From: Gammaproteobacteria bacterium
GTDB taxonomy: Bacteria; Pseudomonadota; Gammaproteobacteria; SURF-13
Reading direction: 5' to 3'
Length of the DNA: 57,545 bases
NCBI GenBank assembly: GCA_003599485.1
Contig: QZKM01000017.1
Span: 1-57,545 of the forward strand
Shown here: piece by piece, positions 29,114 through 39,268 of the stretch
Numbering within the stretch: position 1 is the first letter of the stretch
How the letters are laid out: the number at the start of each line of letters is the position of its first letter
Notes under the pieces: model-generated
The model's database searches: none
The model's input: the letters and a program-made list of their open reading frames with translations, nothing else
What the model was told of the DNA's origin: nothing
Made by a program: the position numbers and the translations under genes

Positions 29114-31144
29114 ATGCGTATCACGAGCGTAAGAGACGAAGCCGCATTGCCGAGCAGCCTGAGCCTGGCCGATAAAAAGCGCCTGCTGCGCGAGATGCTG
29201 TTCGCGCGCCGCTTCGAGGAGCGCTGCTACGAGGCGTATGTCGAGCGCAAGATCGGCGGCTTTTTGCACCTTTATCCGGGGCAGGAGGCGTGCGCGCACG
29301 GAGTGCTGGAGGCGGCGCGTCCCGGACATGACTACGTGATTACCGGTTACCGCGATCACGTGCACGCGATCAAGTGCGGCAGCAACCCCAGGGCAGTGAT
29401 GGCGGAACTGTACGGCAAGGAGACCGGCGTGTGCAAAGGGCGCGGCGGCTCGATGCACATCTTCGACGTGGCGCACCGCTTCATGGGCGGTTACGCGCTG
29501 GTGGGCGGGCCGTTCCCGCTCGCGGCGGGCATGGCCAAGGCGATCAAGCTCAAGGGCGGCGACGAAATCGCCATCTGCTTTCTGGGCGACGCGGCGAACA
29601 ATCAGGGCACCTTCCACGAAACGCTCAACATGGCGAAGCTGTGGAATCTGCCGGTGCTGTTCGTGTGCGAAAACAATTTATACGGCATCGGCACGCGCAT
29701 CGAGCGCTCCACCTCGGTGGTGGATCAGTACAAGCGCGCGGCGGCGTACAACATCCCCGCGGCGCAGGCCGACGGGCAGGACATCGAAACCGTGTATGCG
29801 GCGGCGAAGATCGCGGTGGATCACGTGCGCGGCGGCAACGGGCCGTATTTCCTGGAATTGATGACCTACCGTTATCGCGGACACTCGATGTCCGACTCCA
29901 ACGCTTACCGCGTAAAGGACGAGGAGCGCGCATGGAGCAGGCGCGACCCGATCATCATGTTGCGCGACCGCCTGATTGCGGCCAAACAGTACAGCGAAAA
30001 AGATTATCAGGCGCTGGATGACGAGATCATCAAACATATTGAAGACGACATCATCAAGTTCGCCGAACAGTCTCCGGAGCCGAAAAAGGAAGAACTGGAA
30101 AAATACGTGCTGGCGGAAAACGACTCGTGGGTAAAGGGCAAGCCCGCACCCAGGGGCGGCGCGAAGGAAATGATGTACTGGGAGGCGATCCGCCGCGCGC
30201 ACGATGAAGAAATGACGCGCGACCCGCTGGTGATCGCCATGGGCGAGGACATCGGCGTGGTGGGCGGCACTTATAAGGCCACGCAGGGGCTGTACGACAA
30301 ATACGGCCCCGACCGGGTGATGGATACGCCGATCTCGGAAAACGGTTACACCGGTCTCGGCATCGGCGCATCGTTCGCCGGTGTGCGGCCGATTATTGAA
30401 ATCATGTCGGTCAATTTCGCCTGGCTTGCTCTCGACCAGATCGTCAACTCCGCCGCCAAGGTGCGTTACATGTCGGGCGGGCAGCTCTCCGCGCCGGTGG
30501 TGATCCGCTCGCCGGGCGGCACCGCGCATCAGTTGGGCGCGCAGCACTCGGCGCGCATGGAAAAGGTGTTCATGGGCATCGCCGGTTTGCGCGTGGTCAC
30601 GCCGTCCAGTCCCAGACAGGCGTACGGCCTGTTGAAATCCGCGCTGCGCTGCAATGACCCGGTGTTCATCAACGAACATGAACTCATGTACAACATGAAG
30701 GGTGAGGTGCCGGAGGGCGAATACTTCCACCCGCTGGAAGGCTCCGAAGTCGCACGCGCCGGACGTGATGTCACCTTGTTCGGCTATAACATCTCGGTGC
30801 ACTGGTGCCTGAAGGCGGCGGAGATATTGTCCAGACAACATGGCATCGAGGCCGAGGTGGTGGATTTGTACGCGCTCTCGCCGCTCGACCGCGCGGGCAT
30901 CAAGGCGTCCGTTTCCAAGACGCACAAGGCGGTGATTGTGGAAGAGGCGGAACCTGCGGTGGGCGTGGGCGCAGAGGTAATGGCGATTATCAACGAGGAA
31001 TGTTTTTTCGAACTGGACGCCGCGCCGGTGCGCGTGTCCGCCGCCAATGTGCCGATGCCTTACAATCATGCGCTGGAGAAGGCCGCGATTCCCGGCGCGC
31101 AGGACGTGGTGAACGCAGTGCTCAAGTTATCCGGTAAATCGTAA
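29114..31144 (+). CDS. Pyruvate dehydrogenase E1, alpha-beta fusion
   Basis: Thiamine-diphosphate 2-oxoacid dehydrogenase with both E1 subunits in one 676-residue chain. Residues 1 to about 335 are E1-alpha: FARRFEERCYEAYVERKIGGF, HLYPGQEA, the ThDP motif GDAANNQGTFHETLN near 158-172, VFVCENN-type CENNLYGIGT. After a short charged linker (PEPKKEELEK region), residues from about 350 are E1-beta: MGEDIGVVGGTYKAT, RVMDTPISENGYTGLGIGA, RSPGGTAHQLGAQHS and a transketolase-like C-terminal domain. The residue set and the E2-E3 partner downstream fit pyruvate best, but a branched-chain substrate is not excluded. Confidence 0.9.
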   Translation: MRITSVRDEAALPSSLSLADKKRLLREMLFARRFEERCYEAYVERKIGGFLHLYPGQEACAHGVLEAARPGHDYVITGYRDHVHAIKCGSNPRAVMAELYGKETGVCKGRGGSMHIFDVAHRFMGGYALVGGPFPLAAGMAKAIKLKGGDEIAICFLGDAANNQGTFHETLNMAKLWNLPVLFVCENNLYGIGTRIERSTSVVDQYKRAAAYNIPAAQADGQDIETVYAAAKIAVDHVRGGNGPYFLELMTYRYRGHSMSDSNAYRVKDEERAWSRRDPIIMLRDRLIAAKQYSEKDYQALDDEIIKHIEDDIIKFAEQSPEPKKEELEKYVLAENDSWVKGKPAPRGGAKEMMYWEAIRRAHDEEMTRDPLVIAMGEDIGVVGGTYKATQGLYDKYGPDRVMDTPISENGYTGLGIGASFAGVRPIIEIMSVNFAWLALDQIVNSAAKVRYMSGGQLSAPVVIRSPGGTAHQLGAQHSARMEKVFMGIAGLRVVTPSSPRQAYGLLKSALRCNDPVFINEHELMYNMKGEVPEGEYFHPLEGSEVARAGRDVTLFGYNISVHWCLKAAEILSRQHGIEAEVVDLYALSPLDRAGIKASVSKTHKAVIVEEAEPAVGVGAEVMAIINEECFFELDAAPVRVSAANVPMPYNHALEKAAIPGAQDVVNAVLKLSGKS

Positions 31145-31154
31145 AACAGCGCAT

Positions 31155-31218
31155 TCCCTCTCCCGAAGCGGCTAACGCCGCTTCCTCCCTCTCCCGGTGG
31201 GAGAAGGGTGGGGTGAGG
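31155..31218. repeat. Palindromic repeat between the E1 and E2-E3 genes
   Basis: The 100-base gap contains CCCTCTCCC twice, a perfect hairpin GAAGCGGC-TAAC-GCCGCTTC (31165-31184), and CTCCCTCTCCC facing GGGAGAAGGGTGGGG across GGT (about 31186-31214). This resembles common dispersed CCCTCTCCC palindromes. It may fold in the mRNA and adjust the ratio of the two PDH proteins, but I see no T-run for termination. Confidence 0.6.
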
Positions 31219-31244
31219 ATATTTATTCATCACGCATAATAAAC

Positions 31245-34200
31245 ATGTCCGAACCCTATCCCATCAAAATGCCGCAGCTCTCCGACACCATGACCGAAGG
31301 CGTGGTGGTGAGCTGGGAAAAAAAGATCGGCGATAAAATTTCGCGCGGCGACGTGGTGGCCACGGTGGAAACCGACAAGGCGATCATGGACGTGGAGGTG
31401 TTTCGCGACGGGTATCTGTCCGGCCCGCTTGCGGCGCTGAACAGCGTGGTGGCGGTGGGTGCGCCCATGGGTTATCTCGTGCCGGGCAAGGACGAGGTGC
31501 AAAGCGATACTGCGCCTGCCCCGGCCGCTTCCGTGGCGGCCGCCGCGCCGGCTCACGCACCGGCGCCAGCTACCACCGCGTCTCCGGTCACGAGTCCGCA
31601 GGGCGCCACACACGTCATCAAGATGCCGCAGCTTTCCGACACCATGACCGAGGGCGTGGTGGTGGCGTGGGTGAAAAAGCCCGGCGACAAGATCGAACGC
31701 GGCGACGTGGTGGCCCAAGTCGAGACCGACAAGGCGATCATGGACGTGGAGGTATTCCGCGCCGGATACTTGTCCGGACCCATCGCGCCGGTGGACGGCG
31801 TGGTGGCGGTCGGCGGCGCGCTGGCCTATCTGGTGGACAAGGCGCAGGACGTGGTGCGGGGAAGCCTCGCCGTGGTGGGCAGGGGCGCGGTGGACAATGT
31901 CACCAGCCCTTCCGAGCAGGAGCAGCGTCACCGCATCGCGGCCGCGCATCCCACGCCCGGACACAAGGCGCCGCTGATGGGCGGTGCGCCAAGCGCGCCG
32001 GTATCACGGCCCGAAAACAAACAGGCCACGCCGCAGGCGCGCAAACTCGCCGCCGAGCTGCACGTCAACCTGAATACATTAAAAGGCACCGGCCCCGATG
32101 GCGCGATTACCGCGCAGGACGTGCGCCGCGCGCAACCGCTGGAGCGGCCGAGCGAAGTAGGAGCGCTGCCGCCCGCGCACGTCATGCCGGAGATACAGGT
32201 GCCGGGCCACGGCCGCGCCATGACCGCGATGGAGCGCGCGGTGAGTCACTCCATGACCGCGGCGCTCACCATGCCCACGTTCCGCGTCACCGTGCACGCC
32301 AGACCGGAGAACCTGGGCAAGGCGGCGAAGCGCAAGGGCGTGTCGCTCACCGTGCTTATCGCCAAGGCTTGCGCGGAGGCGATCAAAAAACATCCCACGG
32401 TCAACTGGGCTTATCAACCGGCGGACAAACTGGTCGAGCGCGACGAAGTGGACATCGGCATCGCGGTCTCGGCCGACGCCGGCGGACTGGTAGTGCCGGT
32501 ACTGCGCCATTGCGAGTCGCGCAGCCTGGAAGACCTGAACACGGCGTGGAAGGATCTGGTCGAACGCGCGCGCGCGCGCCGCTTGAAACCGGAGGAGTAC
32601 GCCAACCCGACCTTCATGATTTCCAACATGGGCATGTTGGGGGTGAGTTATTTCGACGCCATCCCCACGCCCGGCACGGCGGCGATTCTCGCCATCGCCA
32701 CCGCGCAGGAGCAGGGCATGCCACTCACCGTCACCGCCGATCACCGTGTGGTGAACGGCGCGGAGGTGGCGCTGTTTCTCAACACCCTGAAAAACCATAT
32801 CGAACAACCGGAGAACTGGATGGGAACACTGGGGCCCGCCATACCCGAAGGCAAGTGGGATTACGACGTAGTGGTGATCGGCGGCGGGCCGGGCGGCGAA
32901 GACTGCGCGCGCGAACTCGCCGAGCACGGCATCAAGGTGGCGATGGTGAACGACGCGCCGCTGCCCGGTGGCGAATGTCTGTGGCGCGGCTGCATTCCAT
33001 CGAAGGCCTGGCGCGCGGCGGCCGATCGCCTGCGCGACCGCGCGCACGATGCGCACCTCGGCGTGGAAGGCGCCACAGGGGGCAAGCTGAATTTCGCCCT
33101 GCTGGAAAAGACACGGCGCACGGTGCTGGAGACGCGCGGCGAAATGGCGAGGAAAACCGACACCGGCGTCAAGATCAAGCTCATCCAGGGCTACGCCAGT
33201 TTTGAAACCGATCACCGTTTATTTATAGATACCTCCGCCAACAGCAGTGATCCACACGTGCGCGCCCCGCTGGGCAATGGTTCCAAGGGCGAGCACATCA
33301 CCTTCGGTTGCGCGGTCATTGCCGCCGGCGCCCCGCCGTTTGTGCCGCCGATTCCCGGCGCGCAGGAGGGCCTGAAAAACGGCGGCGTGCTGACCTCGGA
33401 CACGGTGTGGACGCTGAAGCAGGCGCCGAAAAAGCTCGCCATCATCGGCGGCGGCGCGATCGGCGTGGAGATGGCACAAATTTTTCAGGACTTCGGCAGT
33501 GAGGTCACGTTGCTTGAAGCCAAGCCGCGCCTGCTGGCTGAAGTCGAGCCGGAAATCGCCAAGAATCTCGCCGAAATTCTGAACAACGACCCGCGCCTCA
33601 CCGTGCACACCTCCGCCAAGGCGCAGGAGATCAAGGGCAAACCGGGCGCGATGAAGCTCAGCTTTTCCGATGCGGCCGGCAAGCCGCACACGCTGAGTTG
33701 CGACTACGTGCTCATGGCCACCGGCAAGCGCCCGGTGCTGGAGCCGCTCAAGCTGGACAGGGCCGGTGTCGTTACGGAAAAAGGCGTGATCAAAACCGAT
33801 GCGCGCGGTTGTACCAGCGTGCCGCACATTTTCGCGGTGGGCGACGTCATCGGCGGCTACATGCTCGCGCACACCTCAGGCGCGCAGGGGCGCGTGGCGG
33901 CGGCGAACATCATCGGTGAAGACGCCAGATACAACCAGGACAAGGATTGCGGCGTGATCTTCACCCGCCCGCAGGCCGCGTTCGTCGGCTTGTCGCTCGA
34001 TCAGGCCAAGGCCAAAAACATGGACGCCGTCGAGGTCAAAGTGCCTATGAGCATAGACGCCAAGGCCATGATTAGCGGCGAGACGCTGGGCCTGATTAAA
34101 CTGGTCGCCGACAAGAAAACGCGCCGCATCATCGGCGTGCACTTCCTCGCCGACCACGCCGACACGCTCATCGGCGAAGCGGTGATGATGGTGGCGGGCG

Positions 34201-34328
34201 ACATGACGCTGGAGCAGGTGGCGCACGCGATTCATCCGCACCCCACCCAGACCGAACTGTTCGGCGACATGGCGCGGCGTCTGTTGTCGCGCCTGCGGCG
34301 TACAGAAAAAGTAAGTAGGGTGGGTTAG
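31245..34328 (+). CDS. Pyruvate dehydrogenase E2-E3 fusion (dihydrolipoyl acyltransferase + dihydrolipoyl dehydrogenase)
   Basis: A single 1027-residue chain. In order: lipoyl domain 1 (residues 3-80, lipoyl Lys K45 in [10 protein letters not shown]), Ala/Pro hinge, lipoyl domain 2 (123-197, K163), peripheral-subunit-binding domain (about 261-296, [16 protein letters not shown]), acyltransferase core (about 320-525, catalytic H500 in TADHRVVNG), a short linker, then a full E3 flavoprotein from residue 538: FAD motif [11 protein letters not shown], redox pair C578/C583 in [16 protein letters not shown] motif [12 protein letters not shown], and the C-terminal H999/E1004 pair in HPHPTQTE. I start at ATG 31245; an upstream in-frame start at 31197 lies in repeat DNA. 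The two lipoyl domains are very alike. The last residues SRVG and the TAG stop come from the downstream palindrome. Confidence 0.93.
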   Translation: MSEPYPIKMPQLSDTMTEGVVVSWEKKIGDKISRGDVVATVETDKAIMDVEVFRDGYLSGPLAALNSVVAVGAPMGYLVPGKDEVQSDTAPAPAASVAAAAPAHAPAPATTASPVTSPQGATHVIKMPQLSDTMTEGVVVAWVKKPGDKIERGDVVAQVETDKAIMDVEVFRAGYLSGPIAPVDGVVAVGGALAYLVDKAQDVVRGSLAVVGRGAVDNVTSPSEQEQRHRIAAAHPTPGHKAPLMGGAPSAPVSRPENKQATPQARKLAAELHVNLNTLKGTGPDGAITAQDVRRAQPLERPSEVGALPPAHVMPEIQVPGHGRAMTAMERAVSHSMTAALTMPTFRVTVHARPENLGKAAKRKGVSLTVLIAKACAEAIKKHPTVNWAYQPADKLVERDEVDIGIAVSADAGGLVVPVLRHCESRSLEDLNTAWKDLVERARARRLKPEEYANPTFMISNMGMLGVSYFDAIPTPGTAAILAIATAQEQGMPLTVTADHRVVNGAEVALFLNTLKNHIEQPENWMGTLGPAIPEGKWDYDVVVIGGGPGGEDCARELAEHGIKVAMVNDAPLPGGECLWRGCIPSKAWRAAADRLRDRAHDAHLGVEGATGGKLNFALLEKTRRTVLETRGEMARKTDTGVKIKLIQGYASFETDHRLFIDTSANSSDPHVRAPLGNGSKGEHITFGCAVIAAGAPPFVPPIPGAQEGLKNGGVLTSDTVWTLKQAPKKLAIIGGGAIGVEMAQIFQDFGSEVTLLEAKPRLLAEVEPEIAKNLAEILNNDPRLTVHTSAKAQEIKGKPGAMKLSFSDAAGKPHTLSCDYVLMATGKRPVLEPLKLDRAGVVTEKGVIKTDARGCTSVPHIFAVGDVIGGYMLAHTSGAQGRVAAANIIGEDARYNQDKDCGVIFTRPQAAFVGLSLDQAKAKNMDAVEVKVPMSIDAKAMISGETLGLIKLVADKKTRRIIGVHFLADHADTLIGEAVMMVAGDMTLEQVAHAIHPHPTQTELFGDMARRLLSRLRRTEKVSRVG

Positions 34329-34386
34329 GTGCGTAAGCACCGTAACCCACCAGTCGCTGGCGGGTAGCGCTACGCCAACCCACCCT
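34317..34386. repeat. GGGTGGGTT palindromic element at the end of the E2-E3 gene
   Basis: Ends AGGGTGGGTT (34317-34326) and AACCCACCCT (34377-34386) are perfect inverted repeats 70 bp apart. Inside are nested stems: GTGGGTTA with TAACCCAC, GGTGC-GTAA-GCACC, and GGCG..GCGC..CGCC. It supplies the last codons and stop of the E2-E3 gene and ends 15 bases before the argG ATG. Such GTGGGTTACG palindromes are known as dispersed repeats in many proteobacteria and cyanobacteria. Confidence 0.8.
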
Positions 34387-34401
34387 GTGTTTGGAGCTTT
34401 A

Positions 34402-35628
34402 ATGTCGAATATCAAGAATATCAAAAAAGTCGTACTCGCCTACTCCGGCGGCCTCGATACCTCCGTGATACTCAAGTGGCTGCAAGAAAATTACCGCTGC
34501 GAGGTGGTGACCTTCACCGCGGACATCGGCCAGGGCGAGGAGGTCGAACCTGCGCGCGCCAAGGCTAAGGCGGCGGGGGTGCAGGAAATCTATATTGACG
34601 ACTTACGCGAGGAGTTTGCGCGCGATTTCGTGTTTCCCATGTTCCGCGCCAACGCGATTTACGAAGGCGAATACCTGCTCGGCACTTCCATCGCGCGGCC
34701 CTTGATCGCCAAGCGCCAGATCGAGATCGCCAATGAGACCCATGCGGATGCGGTGTCGCACGGCGCGACCGGCAAGGGCAACGACCAGGTGCGTTTTGAG
34801 CTGGGTTACTATGCGCTCAAACCTGACGTACACGTGATTGCGCCGTGGCGCGAGTGGGATCTGACTTCGCGCGAGAAGCTGCTCAACTACGCGGAGAAAT
34901 ACGGTATTCCAGTGGAAATGAAGCGCGGCAAGAAGTCTCCGTATTCCATGGACGCGAATCTGTTGCACATCTCTTACGAAGGCGGCGTGCTGGAAGACCC
35001 GTGGGCGGAGCCGGAGGAAAGCATGTGGCGCTGGACGGTGGCGCCGGCGCAGGCGCCCGATAAAGCGACTTATCTTGAGCTTACTTACAGCAAAGGCGAC
35101 ATCAGCGCCATCAACGGCGAACAGATGTCCCCGGCCGGGGTGCTGGAGACGTTGAATCGCATCGGCGGCGCGAACGGCATCGGCCGGCTGGACATCGTCG
35201 AGAACCGTTACGTGGGCATGAAGTCGCGCGGTTGCTACGAGACGCCGGGCGGAACCATCATGCTCAAGGCGCATCGCGCCATCGAGTCCATCACCCTGGA
35301 CCGCGAGGTCGCGCACCTCAAGGACGAGATGATGCCGCGTTACGCGAGCCTGATCTACAACGGTTACTGGTGGAGCCCGGAGCGTAAGCTCATGCAGCAG
35401 ATGATAGACGCTTCTCAGGCGAGCGTGAACGGCGTGGTGCGGGTGAAGCTCTATAGGGGCAACGTGACCGTGGTGGGGCGCAAGTCCGCAACCGACAGCC
35501 TGTTTGACGCCAGCATCGCCACGTTTGAAGAGGATGCCGGTGCATACAATCAAGCGGATGCCGGCGGATTCATCAAATTGAACGCCTTGCGCATGCGCAT
35601 TGCGGAAAAGTCGAGGAAGAAAAAATGA
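34402..35628 (+). CDS. argG: Argininosuccinate synthase
   Basis: ATP-dependent ligation of citrulline and aspartate. 408 residues from ATG 34402 ([21 protein letters not shown]), which has GGAG 6 bases upstream; the in-frame GTG at 34387 overlaps the palindrome and is rejected. The PP-loop [23 protein letters not shown] and the C-terminal [12 protein letters not shown] are intact. Its TGA overlaps the ppnP ATG by 4 bases. Confidence 0.97.
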   Translation: MSNIKNIKKVVLAYSGGLDTSVILKWLQENYRCEVVTFTADIGQGEEVEPARAKAKAAGVQEIYIDDLREEFARDFVFPMFRANAIYEGEYLLGTSIARPLIAKRQIEIANETHADAVSHGATGKGNDQVRFELGYYALKPDVHVIAPWREWDLTSREKLLNYAEKYGIPVEMKRGKKSPYSMDANLLHISYEGGVLEDPWAEPEESMWRWTVAPAQAPDKATYLELTYSKGDISAINGEQMSPAGVLETLNRIGGANGIGRLDIVENRYVGMKSRGCYETPGGTIMLKAHRAIESITLDREVAHLKDEMMPRYASLIYNGYWWSPERKLMQQMIDASQASVNGVVRVKLYRGNVTVVGRKSATDSLFDASIATFEEDAGAYNQADAGGFIKLNALRMRIAEKSRKKK

Positions 35629-35933
35629 GTTTCAAGAACGTTGAAGTCAGGAAAAAGGCCAATATCTATCACGGCGGCAATGTGACCAGCCGCACTGTTA
35701 TCACCGCGGACGGGAAGCGCCTGACGCTCGGCGTGATGCTGCCGGGCAGTTACACTTTTACCACCGGCGAGCCGGAGGTGATCGAGTTGACACAGGGAAA
35801 GTGCCGGATAAAAATCGGCGATGCCGGAAAGTGGAACGATTACAGTGCAGGCCAAAGCTTCTCAGTGCCCGGCAAGACGCGGTTTGATGTCGAAGTGGCC
35901 GAGTTGGTGGACTACGCGTGTTATTTTGGTTAG
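35625..35933 (+). CDS. ppnP: Pyrimidine/purine nucleoside phosphorylase (YaiE/DUF1255 family)
   Basis: 102-residue single-domain cupin-like enzyme reported to phosphorolyse several nucleosides. The sequence [18 protein letters not shown], then [20 protein letters not shown] and the end VDYACYFG match the family over its full length. ATGA coupling with argG; the DUF4202 gene follows directly after the stop. Confidence 0.93.
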   Translation: MSFKNVEVRKKANIYHGGNVTSRTVITADGKRLTLGVMLPGSYTFTTGEPEVIELTQGKCRIKIGDAGKWNDYSAGQSFSVPGKTRFDVEVAELVDYACYFG

Positions 35934-36548
35934 ATGCCCGGAACCATCACTGATAACCACCGCTTCCATCAAGCCATCGAACGGTTCGACGCCTTTAATC
36001 GCGCGGACCCGAACCGGGAAATCTCCGGCGGCAAAGAGTATCCCAAAGAATTGCTTTACGCCGAACGCATGACGCGGTGGCTGGCGCGGCTTGAGCCCGA
36101 CGCCCCGGAGACCCTGCGCCTCGCCGTGCGCTGCCAGCATATCGGGCGCTGGATGATTCCGCGCGCTGACTATCCTCTTGACCGGCCGGGTTACCACCGC
36201 TGGCGCACCGCCCTGGCCGAGTTGCATGCGCGCACCGCCCGCGACCTGCTGCAGCAGGCGGGCTATGACGAGGGGGTCATAACGCGCGTCGAGGCGCTGG
36301 TGAAAAAGAAAAATCTCAAGACCGACGCCGAAGCGCAATTGCTGGAGGACGTGGCGTGTCTGGTGTTTCTGGAGAATTACTTTTCAGGCTTCGCAAAGAA
36401 GCACGACGAAGAAAAGCTCGTCACGATCATCCAGAAGACCTGGAAGAAAATGTCGCCACGTGCGCAACAGGCGGCGCTGGGGCTGGACTTGCCGCCTGCC
36501 GCGCGTGAGTTGATTGAGCGTGCGCTCAAGCCGCAATCACCTTCGTAA
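35934..36548 (+). CDS. DUF4202 family protein
   Basis: 204 residues, starting immediately after the ppnP stop. Characteristic segments are FDAFNRADPNREISGGKEYPKELLYAERMT, RCQHIGRWMIPRADYP and DVACLVFLENYFSGFA. The conserved His and Asp pattern (QHIGRW, then DVACLVFLE) suggests an HD-like helical fold, but function is unknown. It converges with recJ, with 8 bases between the stops. Confidence 0.85.
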   Translation: MPGTITDNHRFHQAIERFDAFNRADPNREISGGKEYPKELLYAERMTRWLARLEPDAPETLRLAVRCQHIGRWMIPRADYPLDRPGYHRWRTALAELHARTARDLLQQAGYDEGVITRVEALVKKKNLKTDAEAQLLEDVACLVFLENYFSGFAKKHDEEKLVTIIQKTWKKMSPRAQQAALGLDLPPAARELIERALKPQSPS

Positions 36549-36556
36549 ATCGTGCA

Positions 36557-38281
36557 CTACACGGCGGGCTCAATGTGTTCAATCAGCAACTGGACGCTGC
36601 GCCGGTCGCGGTAATTATTTACATCCAGTTTATAGGCAACATGTATCCGCGTTGCGTTTTGAACCAAAGCCAGGGACTGCTCTTGAATGTTGAACGCGAT
36701 GGCGTCGTAGATTTCCGCCGCGCCAGGATGTTGCAGTGACAGCTTGAGATGTTTATCGTTAAGCAGACGCTGGCTCCTGATTTCAAATACTCCATCGAAC
36801 ACAGGCTCCGGGAATCCTTGCCCCCAAGGCCCGGCATTACGCAGCGTTTCAGCAAGCTCCAGGTTGATGTCCGCGGCCGGCAGCGCGCCGTCGCTGAGCA
36901 GCGTGCCTTGCATTTGCGTGGGGCTGAGATGGCGTTTGATTTCGTCGTCAAAGGCGGCGCGGAAGGCGTCTAAATCGGCGCGCTTCAAGGTAAGTCCGGC
37001 GGCCATGGCGTGGCCGCCGAATTTGCTGAGTAATCCAGGGTGGCGTGTTGCGACCGCATCCAGCGCGTCGCGGATATGCACGCCTTGCACCGAGCGCGCC
37101 GAGCCCTTGATTTCTGAATCGCTCGCGGGCGCGAAGGCGATCACCGGGCGGTGCAGGCGATCCTTGATGCGTGAGGCGAGAATGCCGATGACGCCCTGAT
37201 GCCAGCCTGGGTCGAACAGGCATAAGCCGCTGGACAGCGCGCCGTCCAGGCGCAGATTATCCAACGCGGCGAGCGCCTGGGTCTGCATTTCCGCTTCAAT
37301 GCCGCGCCGCTCGCGGTTGAGTTCATCGAGCCGCTGCGCCATGGCCAGTGCGGCGTCAGGCTCATCGCTCAGCAGGCACTCAATGCCGAGCGACATGTCC
37401 TCCAGCCTTCCTGCCGCGTTAAGCCGCGGCGCGACGGCGAAGCCAAGATCGGCGGCGTTTATCCGCGCCGGTATTCTGCCCGCAACCTGCAACAAGGCGA
37501 GCAGGCCCGCGCTGCAACGCCGTTCGCGGATACGCGCCAGCCCTTGCGCGACCAGAATGCGGTTGGTGTGGTCGAGTTGCGCCACGTCAGCCACGGTGCC
37601 GAGCGCAACCAGGTCGAGCAGTTGTGCAAGATTTGGCTCACCGATGCCGCGTTCGCCAAACCAGGCTGATTCACGCAATTGCGCGCGCAGGGCAAGCATG
37701 ATGTAGAAGATCACGCCCACGCCGGCGATATGTTTGCTGGGGAAAGTATCGTCCGGCTGATTGGGGTTTACAATGGCGTCGGCTGCCGGCAGCGCGGCGC
37801 CGGGCAGGTGATGGTCGGTGATGAGCACGCGCATGCCATGTGCGCGTGCGCACGCCACGCCTTCGATGCTGGAGATGCCGTTGTCCACGGTGATGATAAG
37901 TTGGGGTTGCTGTTGCGCGGCGACCGCGACGATCTCCGGCGTGAGGCCGTAGCCGTATTCAAAGCGGTTGGGTACCACATAGCGTACGTCGTATGCGCCG
38001 AGCAGGCGCAGGGCGCGCACCGCGAGCGCACAACTGGTCGCCCCGTCGGCGTCGAAATCGGCGACGATGAGGATGCGCTGCCGGTCGCGCAGCGCCTGAG
38101 TCAGCAGGGCCACGGCCAGATCCATGCCTTTCAACGCGGCGGGAGGGGACAGATGTTCGAGTTTGAGTTCCAGTTGGCGCGCGTCAGTAATGTGACGCGC
38201 GGCGTAGATGTGGCGCAGCACCGGATGCAAACTATCAGGAAGATTGTGCGCGGCGTTGAGGATGCGTTGGGTGATGTTCAT
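36557..38281 (-). CDS. recJ: Single-stranded-DNA-specific exonuclease RecJ
   Basis: 5'-3' ssDNA exonuclease of the RecF recombination and mismatch-repair pathways. 574 residues from ATG 38281 (MNITQRILNAAHNLPD), which overlaps the upstream TGA by 4 bases; the GTG 33 bases further up is rejected. DHH phosphoesterase motifs: ADFDADGA (D75-D79 region), TVDNGISS, DHHLPG (156-161); the DHHA1 part carries GGHAMAAG. Confidence 0.96.
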   Translation of the reverse strand: MNITQRILNAAHNLPDSLHPVLRHIYAARHITDARQLELKLEHLSPPAALKGMDLAVALLTQALRDRQRILIVADFDADGATSCALAVRALRLLGAYDVRYVVPNRFEYGYGLTPEIVAVAAQQQPQLIITVDNGISSIEGVACARAHGMRVLITDHHLPGAALPAADAIVNPNQPDDTFPSKHIAGVGVIFYIMLALRAQLRESAWFGERGIGEPNLAQLLDLVALGTVADVAQLDHTNRILVAQGLARIRERRCSAGLLALLQVAGRIPARINAADLGFAVAPRLNAAGRLEDMSLGIECLLSDEPDAALAMAQRLDELNRERRGIEAEMQTQALAALDNLRLDGALSSGLCLFDPGWHQGVIGILASRIKDRLHRPVIAFAPASDSEIKGSARSVQGVHIRDALDAVATRHPGLLSKFGGHAMAAGLTLKRADLDAFRAAFDDEIKRHLSPTQMQGTLLSDGALPAADINLELAETLRNAGPWGQGFPEPVFDGVFEIRSQRLLNDKHLKLSLQHPGAAEIYDAIAFNIQEQSLALVQNATRIHVAYKLDVNNYRDRRSVQLLIEHIEPAV

Positions 38282-39267
38282 GCGTATGTCGTGAGCTTGC
38301 GCGGGCGCTTCCACCAGCGCCCAAGCGCGGCGGGCGTGATTTCAAATAATTTTTCAGCGCCCGGCCAGAGGACAAGGCGCTCCATCTCACGCGCCTTCAG
38401 CAACGCAAACAGGGGAGCGAACCACTGGTCTTCAAGCGCGGCGAGGGCGTGCTCAGGCATGAGCGGTTCAAGCACGGCGAGATACTCGCCCGGCTCCGCC
38501 GCGGCGCTGAGCCAGGATTTCGCGTCTGACGGGGCGGGCGCATGCGCTGTGCCGCTCAGCAAAGCGAGACCCCGTGCCAGCGCTTCATCGGCATACACCT
38601 TTTTATAGCGCGCCGCGGGTTTCTTATCAAGCCATCCCTCGCCCCAGAACCACAGGCTGTTAATGGGCAGTGCGCCACGCTCGACACGCGCCTGATTCAC
38701 CGGGCTGGCGTACAGGCGCATCTGGACTTCATTGAATAAGCGGCGCCAGCGGCGCGCGGTTTCCGCGTCATCCGCATTGGGCAGGCTGGCATGGATGTGT
38801 TTGCCGGATACCTGGTCCAGCGCATGGGTTTTAATGCCGGGGTCATGGGTGAAACGCAGGTACCAGCGCTTGGAATGCGGCGCGCTGAGTTCTGCGCCAT
38901 GCTCCCGGAATAATTCCTGCAACTCCGATACCAATGCCGCCGACTCACCCGGCGCGACCGGCAGCGGGCGGTTATCAAACAGCAGCAAACTGTCGCCGTC
39001 CGCATGCAGATACACCGGGTCGGCGCGCAGCCACCAGCCCGGTTCAATGGAGTTCATGTCCGCCGCGCGAGTGACGGCGGCCACGGGATAATTACCGGCG
39101 TGGATGCCGAACAGCGCAAACAGCCACGCCATGTAGTCCGCAGAGCAGGGTGCGAGGCCGGCGCGCGCCAGCATTTTTTCCAGCGTCGCGGGAGCCTCCG
39201 CGCCTTGTCTGACGGCGTTCAGCAAACCCGGCATGGCCAGGCTCAGGGTGCGCCCCTCTGTGCTCAT
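38278..39267 (-). CDS. RpfE-like conserved protein
   Basis: 329 residues. It resembles the RpfE group (related to cofactor-independent phosphoglycerate mutase-like COG4255) that sits next to recJ in Xanthomonas and many betaproteobacteria. Conserved features are DYMAWLFALFGI, WWLRADPVYLHADGDSLLLFD and LPINSLWFWGEGWL. Its biochemical role is not established. Overlaps recJ by 4 bases and starts 1 base after the methyltransferase stop. Confidence 0.75.
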   Translation of the reverse strand: MSTEGRTLSLAMPGLLNAVRQGAEAPATLEKMLARAGLAPCSADYMAWLFALFGIHAGNYPVAAVTRAADMNSIEPGWWLRADPVYLHADGDSLLLFDNRPLPVAPGESAALVSELQELFREHGAELSAPHSKRWYLRFTHDPGIKTHALDQVSGKHIHASLPNADDAETARRWRRLFNEVQMRLYASPVNQARVERGALPINSLWFWGEGWLDKKPAARYKKVYADEALARGLALLSGTAHAPAPSDAKSWLSAAAEPGEYLAVLEPLMPEHALAALEDQWFAPLFALLKAREMERLVLWPGAEKLFEITPAALGRWWKRPRKLTTYA

Positions 39268-39268
39268 G

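Noticed and set aside
29678-31069. 463-codon minus-strand open frame opposite the E1 fusion
   Set aside because: Shadow of the E1 gene caused by high GC at third positions.
31197-31244. Upstream in-frame start for the E2-E3 protein (MGEGWGEDIYSS)
   Set aside because: The extension is encoded by the CCCTCTCCC/GGGAGAAGGG repeat; ATG 31245 gives the normal lipoyl-domain start.
31667-33205. 512-codon open frame in the +1 frame of the E2-E3 gene
   Set aside because: Arg/Gly-rich frame-shadow product; the E2-E3 frame is intact across the region.
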